Shown piece after piece: positions 52,576 to 61,239 of a DNA stretch of 64,000 bases (position 1 is its first letter; every line of letters begins with the position of its first letter). The position numbers and the translations under genes are program-made. Location of the stretch: positions 1 through 64,000 of the forward strand of contig RIAZ01000026.1 in assembly GCA_003762615.1 (NCBI GenBank). The letters are read 5' to 3'. Under the pieces are notes generated by a model. The model ran no database searches. It worked only from the letters and a program-made list of their open reading frames with translations, and was not told the DNA's origin. This DNA is from Muribaculaceae bacterium Isolate-037 (Harlan) (GTDB taxonomy: Bacteria > Bacteroidota > Bacteroidia > Bacteroidales > Muribaculaceae).

Positions 52576-54409
52576 TGCTAATAATCGTATTTGAGTTCAA
52601 CATTCGTTCTTCAATACCCTTTCTGGCTTCAGAAATTGTCCCCTTGAGATACTTCTCTATCATTAGGCTGCCGATTGGCACACCAAAGGTTGCTCCGAAT
52701 CCTGCATTCTCGACATATACTGCAATTGCAATCTTTGGATTATGATACGGAGCAAATCCCATGAATGCGGAATGGTCTTTTCCATGTGGATTTTGCGCAG
52801 TACCAGTTTTACCACATACTTCAATATCCGGTAAAGCTGCCCCACGACATGTGCCTCCCAAGACTGCCATACGCATACCTTCTGCAATAGTCTCATAATA
52901 TTCTTTCTTTACATGGGGTTCATGTTTTTCCTTATATTTTGAATCGATTACAGTATCAGCTATTGCCTTTACGACATGAGGAGTAAAATAGTGTCCTCGA
53001 TTTGCTATTGTAGCACTCAGATTTGCTATCTGTAGGGGAGTTGCCAATACCTCTCCCTGCCCAATAGATACCGAGATAATTGAATTTGCGCTCCATTTAG
53101 GACCCCTGAATGATTTTGAATAAAATTTTGAATTTGGAATAAATCCTCTGCTTTCTGATGGCAGATCAACTCCTAATCTATATCCATAACCCATCTCCAC
53201 CAAATAATTTTTCCAAATTTCAAATTGATCGAAGGGCTTAGTACCTCGTTTATCAATCATATTTTTGAATCCCCAACAGAAATAGGCATTACAAGATGTC
53301 TGTAATGCAGGTTTCAATGCTATTGGAGAGCCATGACCATGACAACCCACCCTTAATTTATTTATATATCCATGGTAACAAGGATATTGAGTCGCATTCG
53401 TCACCACCCCTTCTTGAAGGAATATCAACCCTTGTGTAGGTTTAAAAGTAGAACCGGGAGGATATGCACCCTGAATAGAACGATCGTATAATGGCTTATA
53501 TGGATCTTTCACCAGAAGCGAATAGTTTTTGCCGCGTTCTTTCCCCACGAGAAGCGAAGGATCATAATTAGGTGATGTCACCAACGCCAAGATTTCTCCT
53601 GTGGCGGGTTCAATAGCTACTATAGCACCTATCTTATTTTGCATTAGCTTCTCCCCATACGCCTGCAATTCCATATCAATCGATAACGTGATGTTTCTTC
53701 CGGAGATAGGGGAGACATCATGTTTACCGTCCTCATATTTACCTTTAATTCTTCCATACGCATCCTTCATCAATATTTCCACGCCTTTTACTCCACGCAA
53801 ATGTTTCTCATAGCTTTTTTCAATACCCAAATCCCCGGTATAGTCTCCCGAACGATAATATCTGTCAGATTCTACATCTGATGCTGATACCTCTCTGATA
53901 TTTCCCAAAACATTTGCTGCTGCAGAATAATTGTATTGTCTTACAGTCCTGGTTTGAATAAAGAACCCAGGAAATAGATATAACTTTTCCTGTAATCTTC
54001 CATAATCTGACTGAGACAAATGAGATATCAATTTTTGTGGAGTATATGAAGAATAACCCGGATTTTTTTTAGGATTTTTCATATCCATCCATTTCTCCAT
54101 CAACTGATCTTTGGTAAGATTTAACACATTGCATAATGTCAATGTGTCAAATTCACCTACATCTTTAGGTATTATCATAACATCATACGCCGGCTGATTA
54201 AATACCACAAGCCTATCCTCCCGATCATATACAAGTCCTCTTGCCGGATATATCACTCTTCTTAAGAAAGCGTTACTATCAGCATTCTCCTTATACTTAT
54301 CTTCACTTACTTGAAGATTGAATAAGCGGAATATATATATCACCACAATGAGACAGATAAATCCCCCGATTACATATCTGCGCTTTGCTAATCTATAGTC
54401 TTTCCTCAC
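52556..54409 (-). CDS. mrdA: Penicillin-binding protein 2
   Basis: Transpeptidase of the elongasome; 617 residues. One N-terminal membrane helix (about 13-30) is followed by the non-catalytic dimerisation region and the transpeptidase domain with SxxK in PPGSTFKPTQG, SxN in TSCNAYF and KTG in CGKTGTAQNP. It overlaps mreD by 4 bp and rodA by 20 bp. Confidence 0.96.
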   Translation of the reverse strand: MRKDYRLAKRRYVIGGFICLIVVIYIFRLFNLQVSEDKYKENADSNAFLRRVIYPARGLVYDREDRLVVFNQPAYDVMIIPKDVGEFDTLTLCNVLNLTKDQLMEKWMDMKNPKKNPGYSSYTPQKLISHLSQSDYGRLQEKLYLFPGFFIQTRTVRQYNYSAAANVLGNIREVSASDVESDRYYRSGDYTGDLGIEKSYEKHLRGVKGVEILMKDAYGRIKGKYEDGKHDVSPISGRNITLSIDMELQAYGEKLMQNKIGAIVAIEPATGEILALVTSPNYDPSLLVGKERGKNYSLLVKDPYKPLYDRSIQGAYPPGSTFKPTQGLIFLQEGVVTNATQYPCYHGYINKLRVGCHGHGSPIALKPALQTSCNAYFCWGFKNMIDKRGTKPFDQFEIWKNYLVEMGYGYRLGVDLPSESRGFIPNSKFYSKSFRGPKWSANSIISVSIGQGEVLATPLQIANLSATIANRGHYFTPHVVKAIADTVIDSKYKEKHEPHVKKEYYETIAEGMRMAVLGGTCRGAALPDIEVCGKTGTAQNPHGKDHSAFMGFAPYHNPKIAIAVYVENAGFGATFGVPIGSLMIEKYLKGTISEARKGIEERMLNSNTIISSGVKKH

Positions 54410-54915
54410 GATTTTCTTATTATTAAACTATCAATAGCCAGCAACATTAAAAATGTCAGCAAGCAACTTGACACTGATAAAAGCAGTATATCCTTAAAGT
54501 CCGCAAAATTAAAATATTCAATTGAAAAAATCATAACACAGTAGATTCCAACCATGGATACCAAATACTTGCAATATATTGCGACCCCCAAAGAAGAAAT
54601 TGACGGTGTAAGATATTTCGTTTTGTCATCTTTCGGTATATACGCATAATAAATAGGATCTTTGAAAGCTGCAAGCATTGTACATGCAAGGGAATTTAAT
54701 CCTGGTGTATCTGAAAACACATCTACACAAAGACCCATAATAAAGGCAAGCGTAAATAATACTCCCTTACCAATATCAATTGGCAATCTAATAATAAAAT
54801 ATATGAAAATCAAAGGAACGGCGACATTAAAGATAGCAATGTGATTGCATATCATCACCTGCACCAGCAACAATACTATAAAAAGTATAGAAAATTTGAT
54901 TATCTCCTTATTCAT
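54406..54915 (-). CDS. mreD: Rod shape-determining protein MreD
   Basis: 169-residue inner-membrane protein with about five helices, identified by size, topology (ICNHIAIFNVAVPLIFIYFIIRLP, GLCVDVFSDTPGLNSLA) and its place between mreC and mrdA. It links MreC and the wall synthases to the MreB filament. It starts 16 bp after mreC and overlaps mrdA by 4 bp. Confidence 0.92.
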   Translation of the reverse strand: MNKEIIKFSILFIVLLLVQVMICNHIAIFNVAVPLIFIYFIIRLPIDIGKGVLFTLAFIMGLCVDVFSDTPGLNSLACTMLAAFKDPIYYAYIPKDDKTKYLTPSISSLGVAIYCKYLVSMVGIYCVMIFSIEYFNFADFKDILLLSVSSCLLTFLMLLAIDSLIIRKS

Positions 54916-54931
54916 ATTGATGCATCATAAC

Positions 54932-55780
54932 TCATTTGTCTGGTTTAAAATCAAAATTCTGCAAGGAATCCAAGCTCGACTTATATTCGTCTTTAATTAC
55001 CCTGACTATACTTAAAGCTCTGAAATCTGTTGTAAGACAAACCTTCAGGACAAAGAAATTGTCATCGCTGCTTTTAACGCGATTCATTACTATGCCAACA
55101 GGAATTTCACCGGGGAATGTCGTTGAAAAGCCACTGGTAACAATAGTGTCTCCAACTTGAAAACGAGCATGTCTTGGCATTTCTTCTACATACGCAATCT
55201 GTGGATCCCTACCTTTCCATGAAAGGGAACCAATAAATTGTGTCCCTTTTAATCTGACAGAAAAATGCTGAGTTTCATTAAGGAGTGATATCACTCTTGC
55301 TGTATGCTCTCCCGTTACGTTTACAATACCTACGATTCCATTCTGATCTACCACACCCATTCCACGCTTAATTCCATCAGCTGCACCTTTATCTATTGAA
55401 AAATAATTTCTCGGATGTCGAACACTATTGTTGACAACAGTAGCAGAAATATAATCAAACCTATCAGGATATGCCTCATATTTTACAGTATCAGAAAGTT
55501 TCGTTTTACATTCAGCAATTTGATGTCGTAAATTTAAAACTTCATTTTCCAACATTGCATTGCTTGCCTGCAAACTTTCATTGATACTCCTAAGATGAAA
55601 GTACCCTGTGATCTCAGAGACTGTACTATTCACGAAACTTGAAACCACATTAGCTGAACTTAGGTATACAGAATGATGATATGAATTATGGCTGAAAAGA
55701 AGCACAAGACTCAATACCACATAGAACGCAAACAAGAACCATGTGCCATATCTTATAATGAAATTTAATAGATTTCTCAC
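54932..55780 (-). CDS. mreC: Rod shape-determining protein MreC
   Basis: About 282 residues: one membrane helix (about 10-32), a coiled coil (about 60-95, INESLQASNAMLENEVLNLRHQI) and the beta-rich periplasmic domain (VVNNSVRHPRNYFSIDKGAADGIKRGMGVVDQNGIVG). It organises the elongasome in the periplasm. The start is a GTG at 55780: the frame extends five codons to a TTG at 55795, but homologues begin at RNLLNFII, and no ATG is available. A GC-rich hairpin stands 22 bp ahead of it. Confidence 0.92.
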   Translation of the reverse strand: MRNLLNFIIRYGTWFLFAFYVVLSLVLLFSHNSYHHSVYLSSANVVSSFVNSTVSEITGYFHLRSINESLQASNAMLENEVLNLRHQIAECKTKLSDTVKYEAYPDRFDYISATVVNNSVRHPRNYFSIDKGAADGIKRGMGVVDQNGIVGIVNVTGEHTARVISLLNETQHFSVRLKGTQFIGSLSWKGRDPQIAYVEEMPRHARFQVGDTIVTSGFSTTFPGEIPVGIVMNRVKSSDDNFFVLKVCLTTDFRALSIVRVIKDEYKSSLDSLQNFDFKPDK

Positions 55781-55801
55781 ATTTACTAAACGCAAAAGCC
55801 A

Positions 55802-55818
55802 CCCCCTTTATAAGGGGG
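55802..55818 (-). promoter_or_regulatory. GC-rich hairpin between mreB and mreC
   Basis: CCCCCTT-TAT-AAGGGGG, a perfect 7-bp stem with a 3-nt loop in otherwise AT-rich DNA. There is no T-tract downstream. It may partly terminate or protect the upstream mreB message, or affect translation of mreC from its GTG. Confidence 0.6.
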
Positions 55819-55869
55819 CAGCAATGAGATTAAAATATAAAGTATTGATTAATTGCCGATACTTATGTA

Positions 55870-56889
55870 TCATCTTATAAGGAACGAGAAGCGATTGATA
55901 TTTTTCAAAGCTACGCCAGTGCCTTTTGCCACAGCATGTAAAGGATCTTCCGCAATTTTAAACTCTATCCTAATTTTATCAGTAAGTCGTTTTGCAAGAC
56001 CTTTGAGAAGCGCTCCGCCACCAGCAAGATAAATGCCATTTTTTACTATATCTGCATACAATTCGGGGGGAGTCTCTTCAAGTGCAGCTAATATTGCAGT
56101 CTCCATTCTTGATATCGATTTATCAATACAATGAGAGATCTCTTCATACGTAACAGGCACCTCCATTGGAAGTGCAGACATTCTATTCGGACCTCTTACA
56201 ATATATGGTTCTGGGGGATTATCAAGCACAGGTAACGCTGAGCCTACGTTTATCTTTATCTGTTCAGCCATAGTTGCACCGACCTTAAGATTGTGAACTC
56301 TACCCATGTGCTCCTGAATATCTGTTGTCAAATCATTGCCAGCCAAGCGGATACTCTTATTGCTGACAATACCCCCCAACGAAATCACTGCGATTTCAGT
56401 ACTTCCGCCACCTATATCTACAATCATATTTCCCTCTGGAGCCTCCACATCAAGACCAATGCCTAAGGCTGCTGCCATCGGTTCATAGATCATATATACA
56501 TCTCTACCACCAGCATGCTCAGATGAATCTCTAACCGCACGAATCTCAACTTCTGTAGAGCCTGATGGAATACACACCACCATTCTAAGAGAAGGAGAGA
56601 ACCAACGCCGTTTTGAGCTTACCATCTTGACCATTCCTCTGATCATTTGCTCAGCCGCATTGAAATCTGCTATCACGCCATCACGGAGAGGACGTATTGT
56701 ACGTATACCCGGAGGCTCTTTACCTTCCATAAGGTGAGCTGGAGTACCTACCGCAAGAAGCTTATCCGTTTTATTTTCAATTGCGACAACAGACGGTTCA
56801 TCTACAACAATCTTGTCATTATGAATTATTATGGAGTTGGCTGTTCCCAAATCCATTGCGATTTCTTGTGTGAATGAAAAGAGTCCCAT
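55870..56889 (-). CDS. mreB: Rod shape-determining protein MreB
   Basis: Actin-like filament protein of 339 residues guiding wall elongation. Actin-fold motifs are IAMDLGTANSIII (phosphate 1), NMIVDIGGGSTEIAVISLGG (phosphate 2) and NGIYLAGGGALLKGLA (adenosine). First gene of mreB-mreC-mreD-mrdA-rodA, with its own promoter and a leader hairpin. Confidence 0.97.
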   Translation of the reverse strand: MGLFSFTQEIAMDLGTANSIIIHNDKIVVDEPSVVAIENKTDKLLAVGTPAHLMEGKEPPGIRTIRPLRDGVIADFNAAEQMIRGMVKMVSSKRRWFSPSLRMVVCIPSGSTEVEIRAVRDSSEHAGGRDVYMIYEPMAAALGIGLDVEAPEGNMIVDIGGGSTEIAVISLGGIVSNKSIRLAGNDLTTDIQEHMGRVHNLKVGATMAEQIKINVGSALPVLDNPPEPYIVRGPNRMSALPMEVPVTYEEISHCIDKSISRMETAILAALEETPPELYADIVKNGIYLAGGGALLKGLAKRLTDKIRIEFKIAEDPLHAVAKGTGVALKNINRFSFLIR

Positions 56890-56916
56890 AATTTCTATTT
56901 TATCTGTTTAGGGAGA

Positions 56917-56934
56917 AGCCACATCTACGTGGCT
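56917..56934 (-). promoter_or_regulatory. Leader hairpin of mreB
   Basis: AGCCAC-ATCTAC-GTGGCT, a perfect 6-bp stem within the predicted leader, 28 bp ahead of the ATG. Confidence 0.4.
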
Positions 56935-56957
56935 AAGAATCGTTCTAAAAACTTATG

Positions 56958-56989
56958 CAAAGTTAATCAAAATTTATAAGCTATTGAAA
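56958..56989 (-). promoter_or_regulatory. Promoter of the mreB operon
   Basis: On the minus strand TTTC (56989-56986), a 20-bp spacer and TAACTTTG (56965-56958): perfect -7 box and a one-mismatch -33 box. Confidence 0.65.
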
Positions 56990-57020
56990 TATTATGCTAC
57001 ATTTCGGTTATAAAATATGT

Positions 57021-57055
57021 AAAAAAGGCATGTTTATTTGAAACATGCCTTTTTT
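57021..57055. terminator. Terminator of the TPR gene
   Basis: A 15-bp perfect stem, AAAAAAGGCATGTTT with AAACATGCCTTTTTT, and a 5-nt loop. Being flanked by A and T runs it can act on both strands. Confidence 0.9.
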
Positions 57056-57094
57056 TATTCAATATTACTCCGACTGGAGTAATAATATTTCATA

Positions 57095-58318
57095 TTAATT
57101 TGGGAAATATGTCTCAAGGGCATAATTAATACTCTCAAGCACATTTTGGATATCTGAATCATCCGGCTGCATTGATTCTGCTCTTTGTGCAATCTTTTTT
57201 GATGATTCAAAATAGTTTTCCTTAATATCTTTACGTGCGGCAGTAGTTTCAGGAGAAGATCCTTCAAGTTCATTCCATTTCATTGTGCCTATACGGAAAA
57301 TCTTCTTGCTTGCATTTTTAAGAGTTTCGAAATCCACATCCGGAAGGGATGCTGCTTTACGATAATCGGCTTCTGACTCTGCATCCTTCTCCGCACGATC
57401 ATAGACATAACCTCTCAGACCATAAAGATTTGCATTGTCAGGATTTTCTGCTATAACCGCGTTCAACTGCTCTAGAGCTTTATCTATATTTCCATCCGTC
57501 ACAATTGAATTAATCATATTATTGATGAAAATTGGCTGAGCAAGACCATATTTCTTATGACCAGCTTCAGCAACATTCAAGATATTAGCCTGAGCTTCTT
57601 TCATTTTTGACTCATCCTTCTGAGCAATGGATTGCCAACATGCTATTTCGTAGATGTAGCATTCCGGTTGGTCATAACCGGCAAGGCGAGCCTTCTTGAA
57701 TGCATTTGCACTTTCTTCAACAGCATTGCCTGAATATGCAGAAAGACCGGCATTGAAATAAGCTGTCGCAATCTGAGAAGGATCAATCAATGCTGCCATC
57801 TTTCCCAGCATCCCTGATTCCGGAAGATCTCCATACACCATAAACGCTTCATATGCCTGCGGATAATAATTCTTATTATTAAAGTAATCCGCACCTGCTG
57901 AGAAGAAATCATTGGCATGTCCACCAATTTTACCCAATATGTCTTTGGAGAACTTAGGTTTTACCTGACCCTTCTCATTTGGAACACTGTCAAGAGGGAG
58001 AGCCTTCATAAAGTATTTGTACCCTTGGATCAACTCATCAGCCATAACAGTGCCCTTTGCAGAAGCATCATCAGGATTTATCATTTTTGCTTTTGTGGCA
58101 TTGTCAAATGCATCGAACTCAATCTTTCCTGCAATATAGTAAGTGCGGGCATCATTTTGAGTTTCCGGGTTCTCCATAGCCTGTTTTATCAGATTACGAG
58201 CCTGATTCAGTTGATCGGTCTTGCCACTCAATTTGGCTGCTTGATCAACATTCGCCTTTTGTGCACTCACAGATCCAATAGCTGCAAGACAGAGTGCAAG
58301 TGAAAGAAATCTATTCAT
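57095..58318 (-). CDS. Secreted tetratricopeptide-repeat protein
   Basis: 407 residues: signal peptide (about 1-19, ending VSA), then helical repeats with TPR character, e.g. AYFNAGLSAYSGNAVEESANAFKKA and LEQLNAVIAENPDNANLYGLRGYVYDRAEKDAESEADYRKA. Such proteins act as periplasmic scaffolds; the partner is unknown. It begins 33 bp after gyrA on the same strand with no room for a separate promoter of normal size, so it may be cotranscribed with gyrA. Confidence 0.85.
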   Translation of the reverse strand: MNRFLSLALCLAAIGSVSAQKANVDQAAKLSGKTDQLNQARNLIKQAMENPETQNDARTYYIAGKIEFDAFDNATKAKMINPDDASAKGTVMADELIQGYKYFMKALPLDSVPNEKGQVKPKFSKDILGKIGGHANDFFSAGADYFNNKNYYPQAYEAFMVYGDLPESGMLGKMAALIDPSQIATAYFNAGLSAYSGNAVEESANAFKKARLAGYDQPECYIYEIACWQSIAQKDESKMKEAQANILNVAEAGHKKYGLAQPIFINNMINSIVTDGNIDKALEQLNAVIAENPDNANLYGLRGYVYDRAEKDAESEADYRKAASLPDVDFETLKNASKKIFRIGTMKWNELEGSSPETTAARKDIKENYFESSKKIAQRAESMQPDDSDIQNVLESINYALETYFPN

Positions 58319-58350
58319 ACGGTTTATTTAGGTTTAAAAATGAGACTTGT

Positions 58351-60945
58351 TTATTCCGAAATATCATCATCGAATTGGAAGAGAGAATCTGATATTTTAT
58401 TCTCTACATCATTAGAAGATGTCTTCTCCGAGACGACATTACTATTAGTTTCAACAATATTATCAGCATTTTGTTCGGATTCTGCAGGAAGTTCCTCTAT
58501 CGGATCTGAATCCACTTTACATACTGATGCAATCTGATCTCCACGTTTGGTCAAATCTATAAGTTTGACACCTTGTGTTGCACGCCCCATCACTCTTATC
58601 CCGGCAACGGGCAACCTTAATGTTATTCCACTTTGATTTATTATCATCAAATCATTGGAATCATTTACATTTTTTATAGCAACAAGTTCTCCCGTCTTTT
58701 CCGTAATATTCAGAGTCTTCACTCCCTTGCCACCTCTATTGGTAACTCTATAATCTTCAAGCGGAGAACGTTTACCATAGCCATTCTGCGAAACGACCAT
58801 TACCGTTTCATCCGGAGATCCTGTCATTGCAATCATACCGATCACCTCATCATCTCCGTCTCCCAAGGTCATACCTCTGACTCCGGTAGACATTCTACCC
58901 ATTTCCCTAACCTTACTCTCGGAGAATCTTATTGCCCGACCCTCTCTATTCGCAAGGATTATCTCGGAATTACCATCTGTCAGTCTGACCTGTATAAGCT
59001 GGTCGTCCTCTCTAATTATAATAGCATTCACCCCATTTGCGCGTGGGCGGGAATAAGCCTCAAGCGATGTCTTCTTAATAATTCCTTTCTTCGTACAGAA
59101 AATTAAATTATGGGTGTTTATGTATTCGGGATCCTTCAGATGCTTGACTCTGATAAACGCATTGACACAATCATCTGCCTCAATATTGAGCAAATTCTGA
59201 ATTGCTCTACCTTTTGAATTTTTAGCGCATTCAGGAATTTCGTATACCTTCAACCAATAACACTTCCCTTTCTGTGTAAAGAAAAGCATGTAATTATGGT
59301 TAGATGCAGGATAAATATGCTCAATGAAATCTGAATCCCTGGTATCACTGCCTTTGGCCCCTACACCTCCACGATTCTGTGCTCTAAATTCAGATAGGGG
59401 AGTACGTTTTATATATCCAAGATGAGAAATAGTTATTATCATTTCATCATCCGGATAGAAATCTTCTGCATTGAGATCTCCGGAGAAAATATTTATTTTA
59501 GTTCTTCGCTCATCACCATATTTATCACGGATCTCAATGAGTTCGTCTTTCATGACATTCCTACAAACCTCATCATTATTCAGAATATCATTTAGATGGG
59601 CAATTAATTTCATCAAATCATCGTATTCTCCACGGAGTTTATCCATTTCCAATCCGGTAAGTTGACGAAGACGCATCTCAACGATAGCACGTGTTTGAAT
59701 ATCATCAATACCAAAACGTTCTGAAAGTCTTACGCGGGCCTCATCCGTAGTTCGAGACGAGCGAATTATCGCAATCACATCATCAATGTTGTCACAAGCG
59801 ATCATAAGACCTTTTAAGATATGAGCTCTCTCTTCCGCTTTCCTAAGCTCATAACGAGTTCGTCGAATAACCACTTCATGTCGATGATCAACAAAAGCCT
59901 GCAACAATTCTTTGAGATTCAACGTCTTCGGACGGCCATTTACAAGAGCAACATTATTTACACTAAACGATGTCTGTAATTGCGTCATCTTATATAGCTT
60001 ATTCAGTATTACCTTAGCATTTGCGTCGCGTTTTATGTCGATTGCAATATGCATCTGACCTCTCGCGCTTGTATCGGTAATATCAGATATGCCATCTATT
60101 TTCTTCTCTTCTACAAGATCTGCGATACTTTTTACCAAGTCATTTTTTACAACTCCGTATGGTATCTCAGAAATTATTATCTGATCATGATTGCCATCAC
60201 TTTCTATTTCAGCTTTCGCGCGTATCAATATACGACCTCTGCCAGTCTCAAATGCATCTCGCACACCTTGGATGCCAAAAATCTCACCTCCAGTCGGGAA
60301 ATCTGGAGCCTTGATATATTCCATGAGCCCATCAATATCCAATTCTGGGTTATCAATAAGTGCTACAGCTGCATTTAAAGACTCTGTAAGATTGTGAGGC
60401 GGCATATTCGTTGCCATACCGACAGCAATTCCCGATGCTCCATTTACAAGAAGATTCGGTATCTTCGTAGGAAGAACCGAAGGTTCAGAAAGTGTATTGT
60501 CAAAATTCGGAACAAAATCAACAGTCTCCTTATCGATATCCTGAAGCATCTCTTCTCCCATACGGGCAAGTTTTACCTCAGTGTATCGCATAGCTGCTGG
60601 AGAATCTCCATCAATTGACCCGAAATTACCCTGACCAAAGACCAAAGGATAACGAAGAGACCATTCCTGCGCCATTCTCACCATAGTGAAATAAATAGAA
60701 GAATCGCCATGGGGATGATATTTACCCATAACCTCTCCAACTATACGCGCTGATTTTTTAGTATCTCCTGAAAAGAAATTGCCTAATTCATTCATGCCGA
60801 AAAGCACCCTGCGGTGCACCGGCTTAAAACCGTCTCTTACATCGGGCAGGGCTCGCGACACTATTACCGACATTGAGTAGTCGATATAGGCGCTTTTCAT
60901 TTCCGATTCAATATTTATCGGAATAATTTTGTCGTCTCCTTGCAT
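58351..60945 (-). CDS. gyrA: DNA gyrase subunit A
   Basis: Breakage-reunion subunit of gyrase, 864 residues. The catalytic Tyr is in AAMRYTEVKLARM; the quinolone-determining region reads HPHGDSSIYFTMVRM, with the wild-type Ser at the first hotspot. The C-terminal beta-pinwheel has the GyrA box in QNRGGVGAKGSD. The last 45 residues are acidic and Ser/Asn-rich, as in many gyrases. Its promoter lies in the gap shared with clpC. Confidence 0.97.
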   Translation of the reverse strand: MQGDDKIIPINIESEMKSAYIDYSMSVIVSRALPDVRDGFKPVHRRVLFGMNELGNFFSGDTKKSARIVGEVMGKYHPHGDSSIYFTMVRMAQEWSLRYPLVFGQGNFGSIDGDSPAAMRYTEVKLARMGEEMLQDIDKETVDFVPNFDNTLSEPSVLPTKIPNLLVNGASGIAVGMATNMPPHNLTESLNAAVALIDNPELDIDGLMEYIKAPDFPTGGEIFGIQGVRDAFETGRGRILIRAKAEIESDGNHDQIIISEIPYGVVKNDLVKSIADLVEEKKIDGISDITDTSARGQMHIAIDIKRDANAKVILNKLYKMTQLQTSFSVNNVALVNGRPKTLNLKELLQAFVDHRHEVVIRRTRYELRKAEERAHILKGLMIACDNIDDVIAIIRSSRTTDEARVRLSERFGIDDIQTRAIVEMRLRQLTGLEMDKLRGEYDDLMKLIAHLNDILNNDEVCRNVMKDELIEIRDKYGDERRTKINIFSGDLNAEDFYPDDEMIITISHLGYIKRTPLSEFRAQNRGGVGAKGSDTRDSDFIEHIYPASNHNYMLFFTQKGKCYWLKVYEIPECAKNSKGRAIQNLLNIEADDCVNAFIRVKHLKDPEYINTHNLIFCTKKGIIKKTSLEAYSRPRANGVNAIIIREDDQLIQVRLTDGNSEIILANREGRAIRFSESKVREMGRMSTGVRGMTLGDGDDEVIGMIAMTGSPDETVMVVSQNGYGKRSPLEDYRVTNRGGKGVKTLNITEKTGELVAIKNVNDSNDLMIINQSGITLRLPVAGIRVMGRATQGVKLIDLTKRGDQIASVCKVDSDPIEELPAESEQNADNIVETNSNVVSEKTSSNDVENKISDSLFQFDDDISE

Positions 60946-60999
60946 GTTTTTACGTGATTCGTCTAATTAATCTGACCTCTAAAATAAGGAAGCCAAATG

Positions 61000-61017
61000 A
61001 TGGATGTGGACATCCAT
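61000..61017 (-). promoter_or_regulatory. Hairpin at the 5' end of the gyrA message
   Basis: ATGGATGT-GG-ACATCCAT, perfect 8-bp arms with a 2-nt spacer, immediately after the predicted gyrA transcription start. It could stabilise the message or be a protein site; gyrA genes are often supercoiling-controlled. Confidence 0.45.
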
Positions 61018-61026
61018 TACAAGTAG

Positions 61027-61058
61027 CAAAGTTACAAAAATATATTCAATCAAACAAG
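61027..61058 (-). promoter_or_regulatory. Promoter of gyrA
   Basis: On the minus strand CTTG (61058-61055), a 20-bp spacer and TAACTTTG (61034-61027): perfect -7 and near-consensus -33. Confidence 0.65.
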
Positions 61059-61144
61059 TTTAAAATCGGGTTAACTGAAATTCTTTTGAGAGATATTTGT
61101 AAAGATTAACCTTGAAATGCTTATTTTTCCATTTTTAATAAAAA

Positions 61145-61162
61145 TTGGCACGATGTTTGCAA
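61145..61162 (+). promoter_or_regulatory. Sigma-54-like promoter upstream of clpC
   Basis: TTGGCACGATGTTTGCAA matches the sigma-54 consensus TTGGCACG-N4-TTGCA with exact GG-N10-GC spacing. Predicted start near 61172, leader about 68 nt. No TAnnTTTG promoter for clpC was found in the gap. Confidence 0.6.
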
Positions 61163-61239
61163 CAAATCAATTATATTTTGTTATATAAATATAGTCTTAT
61201 TAAAAATAAAACAGAAAATACATTCATTATATATTTGTG

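Noticed and set aside
58633..59106. 157-codon plus-strand ORF opposite gyrA
   Set aside because: Shadow of gyrA; Ile/His/Ser-rich, no start context, no similarity.
60700..60730. Quinolone-resistance change in GyrA (Phe at the second hotspot)
   Set aside because: The first hotspot Ser is wild type, and Phe at the position of E. coli Asp87 is, to my knowledge, the usual residue in this phylum.
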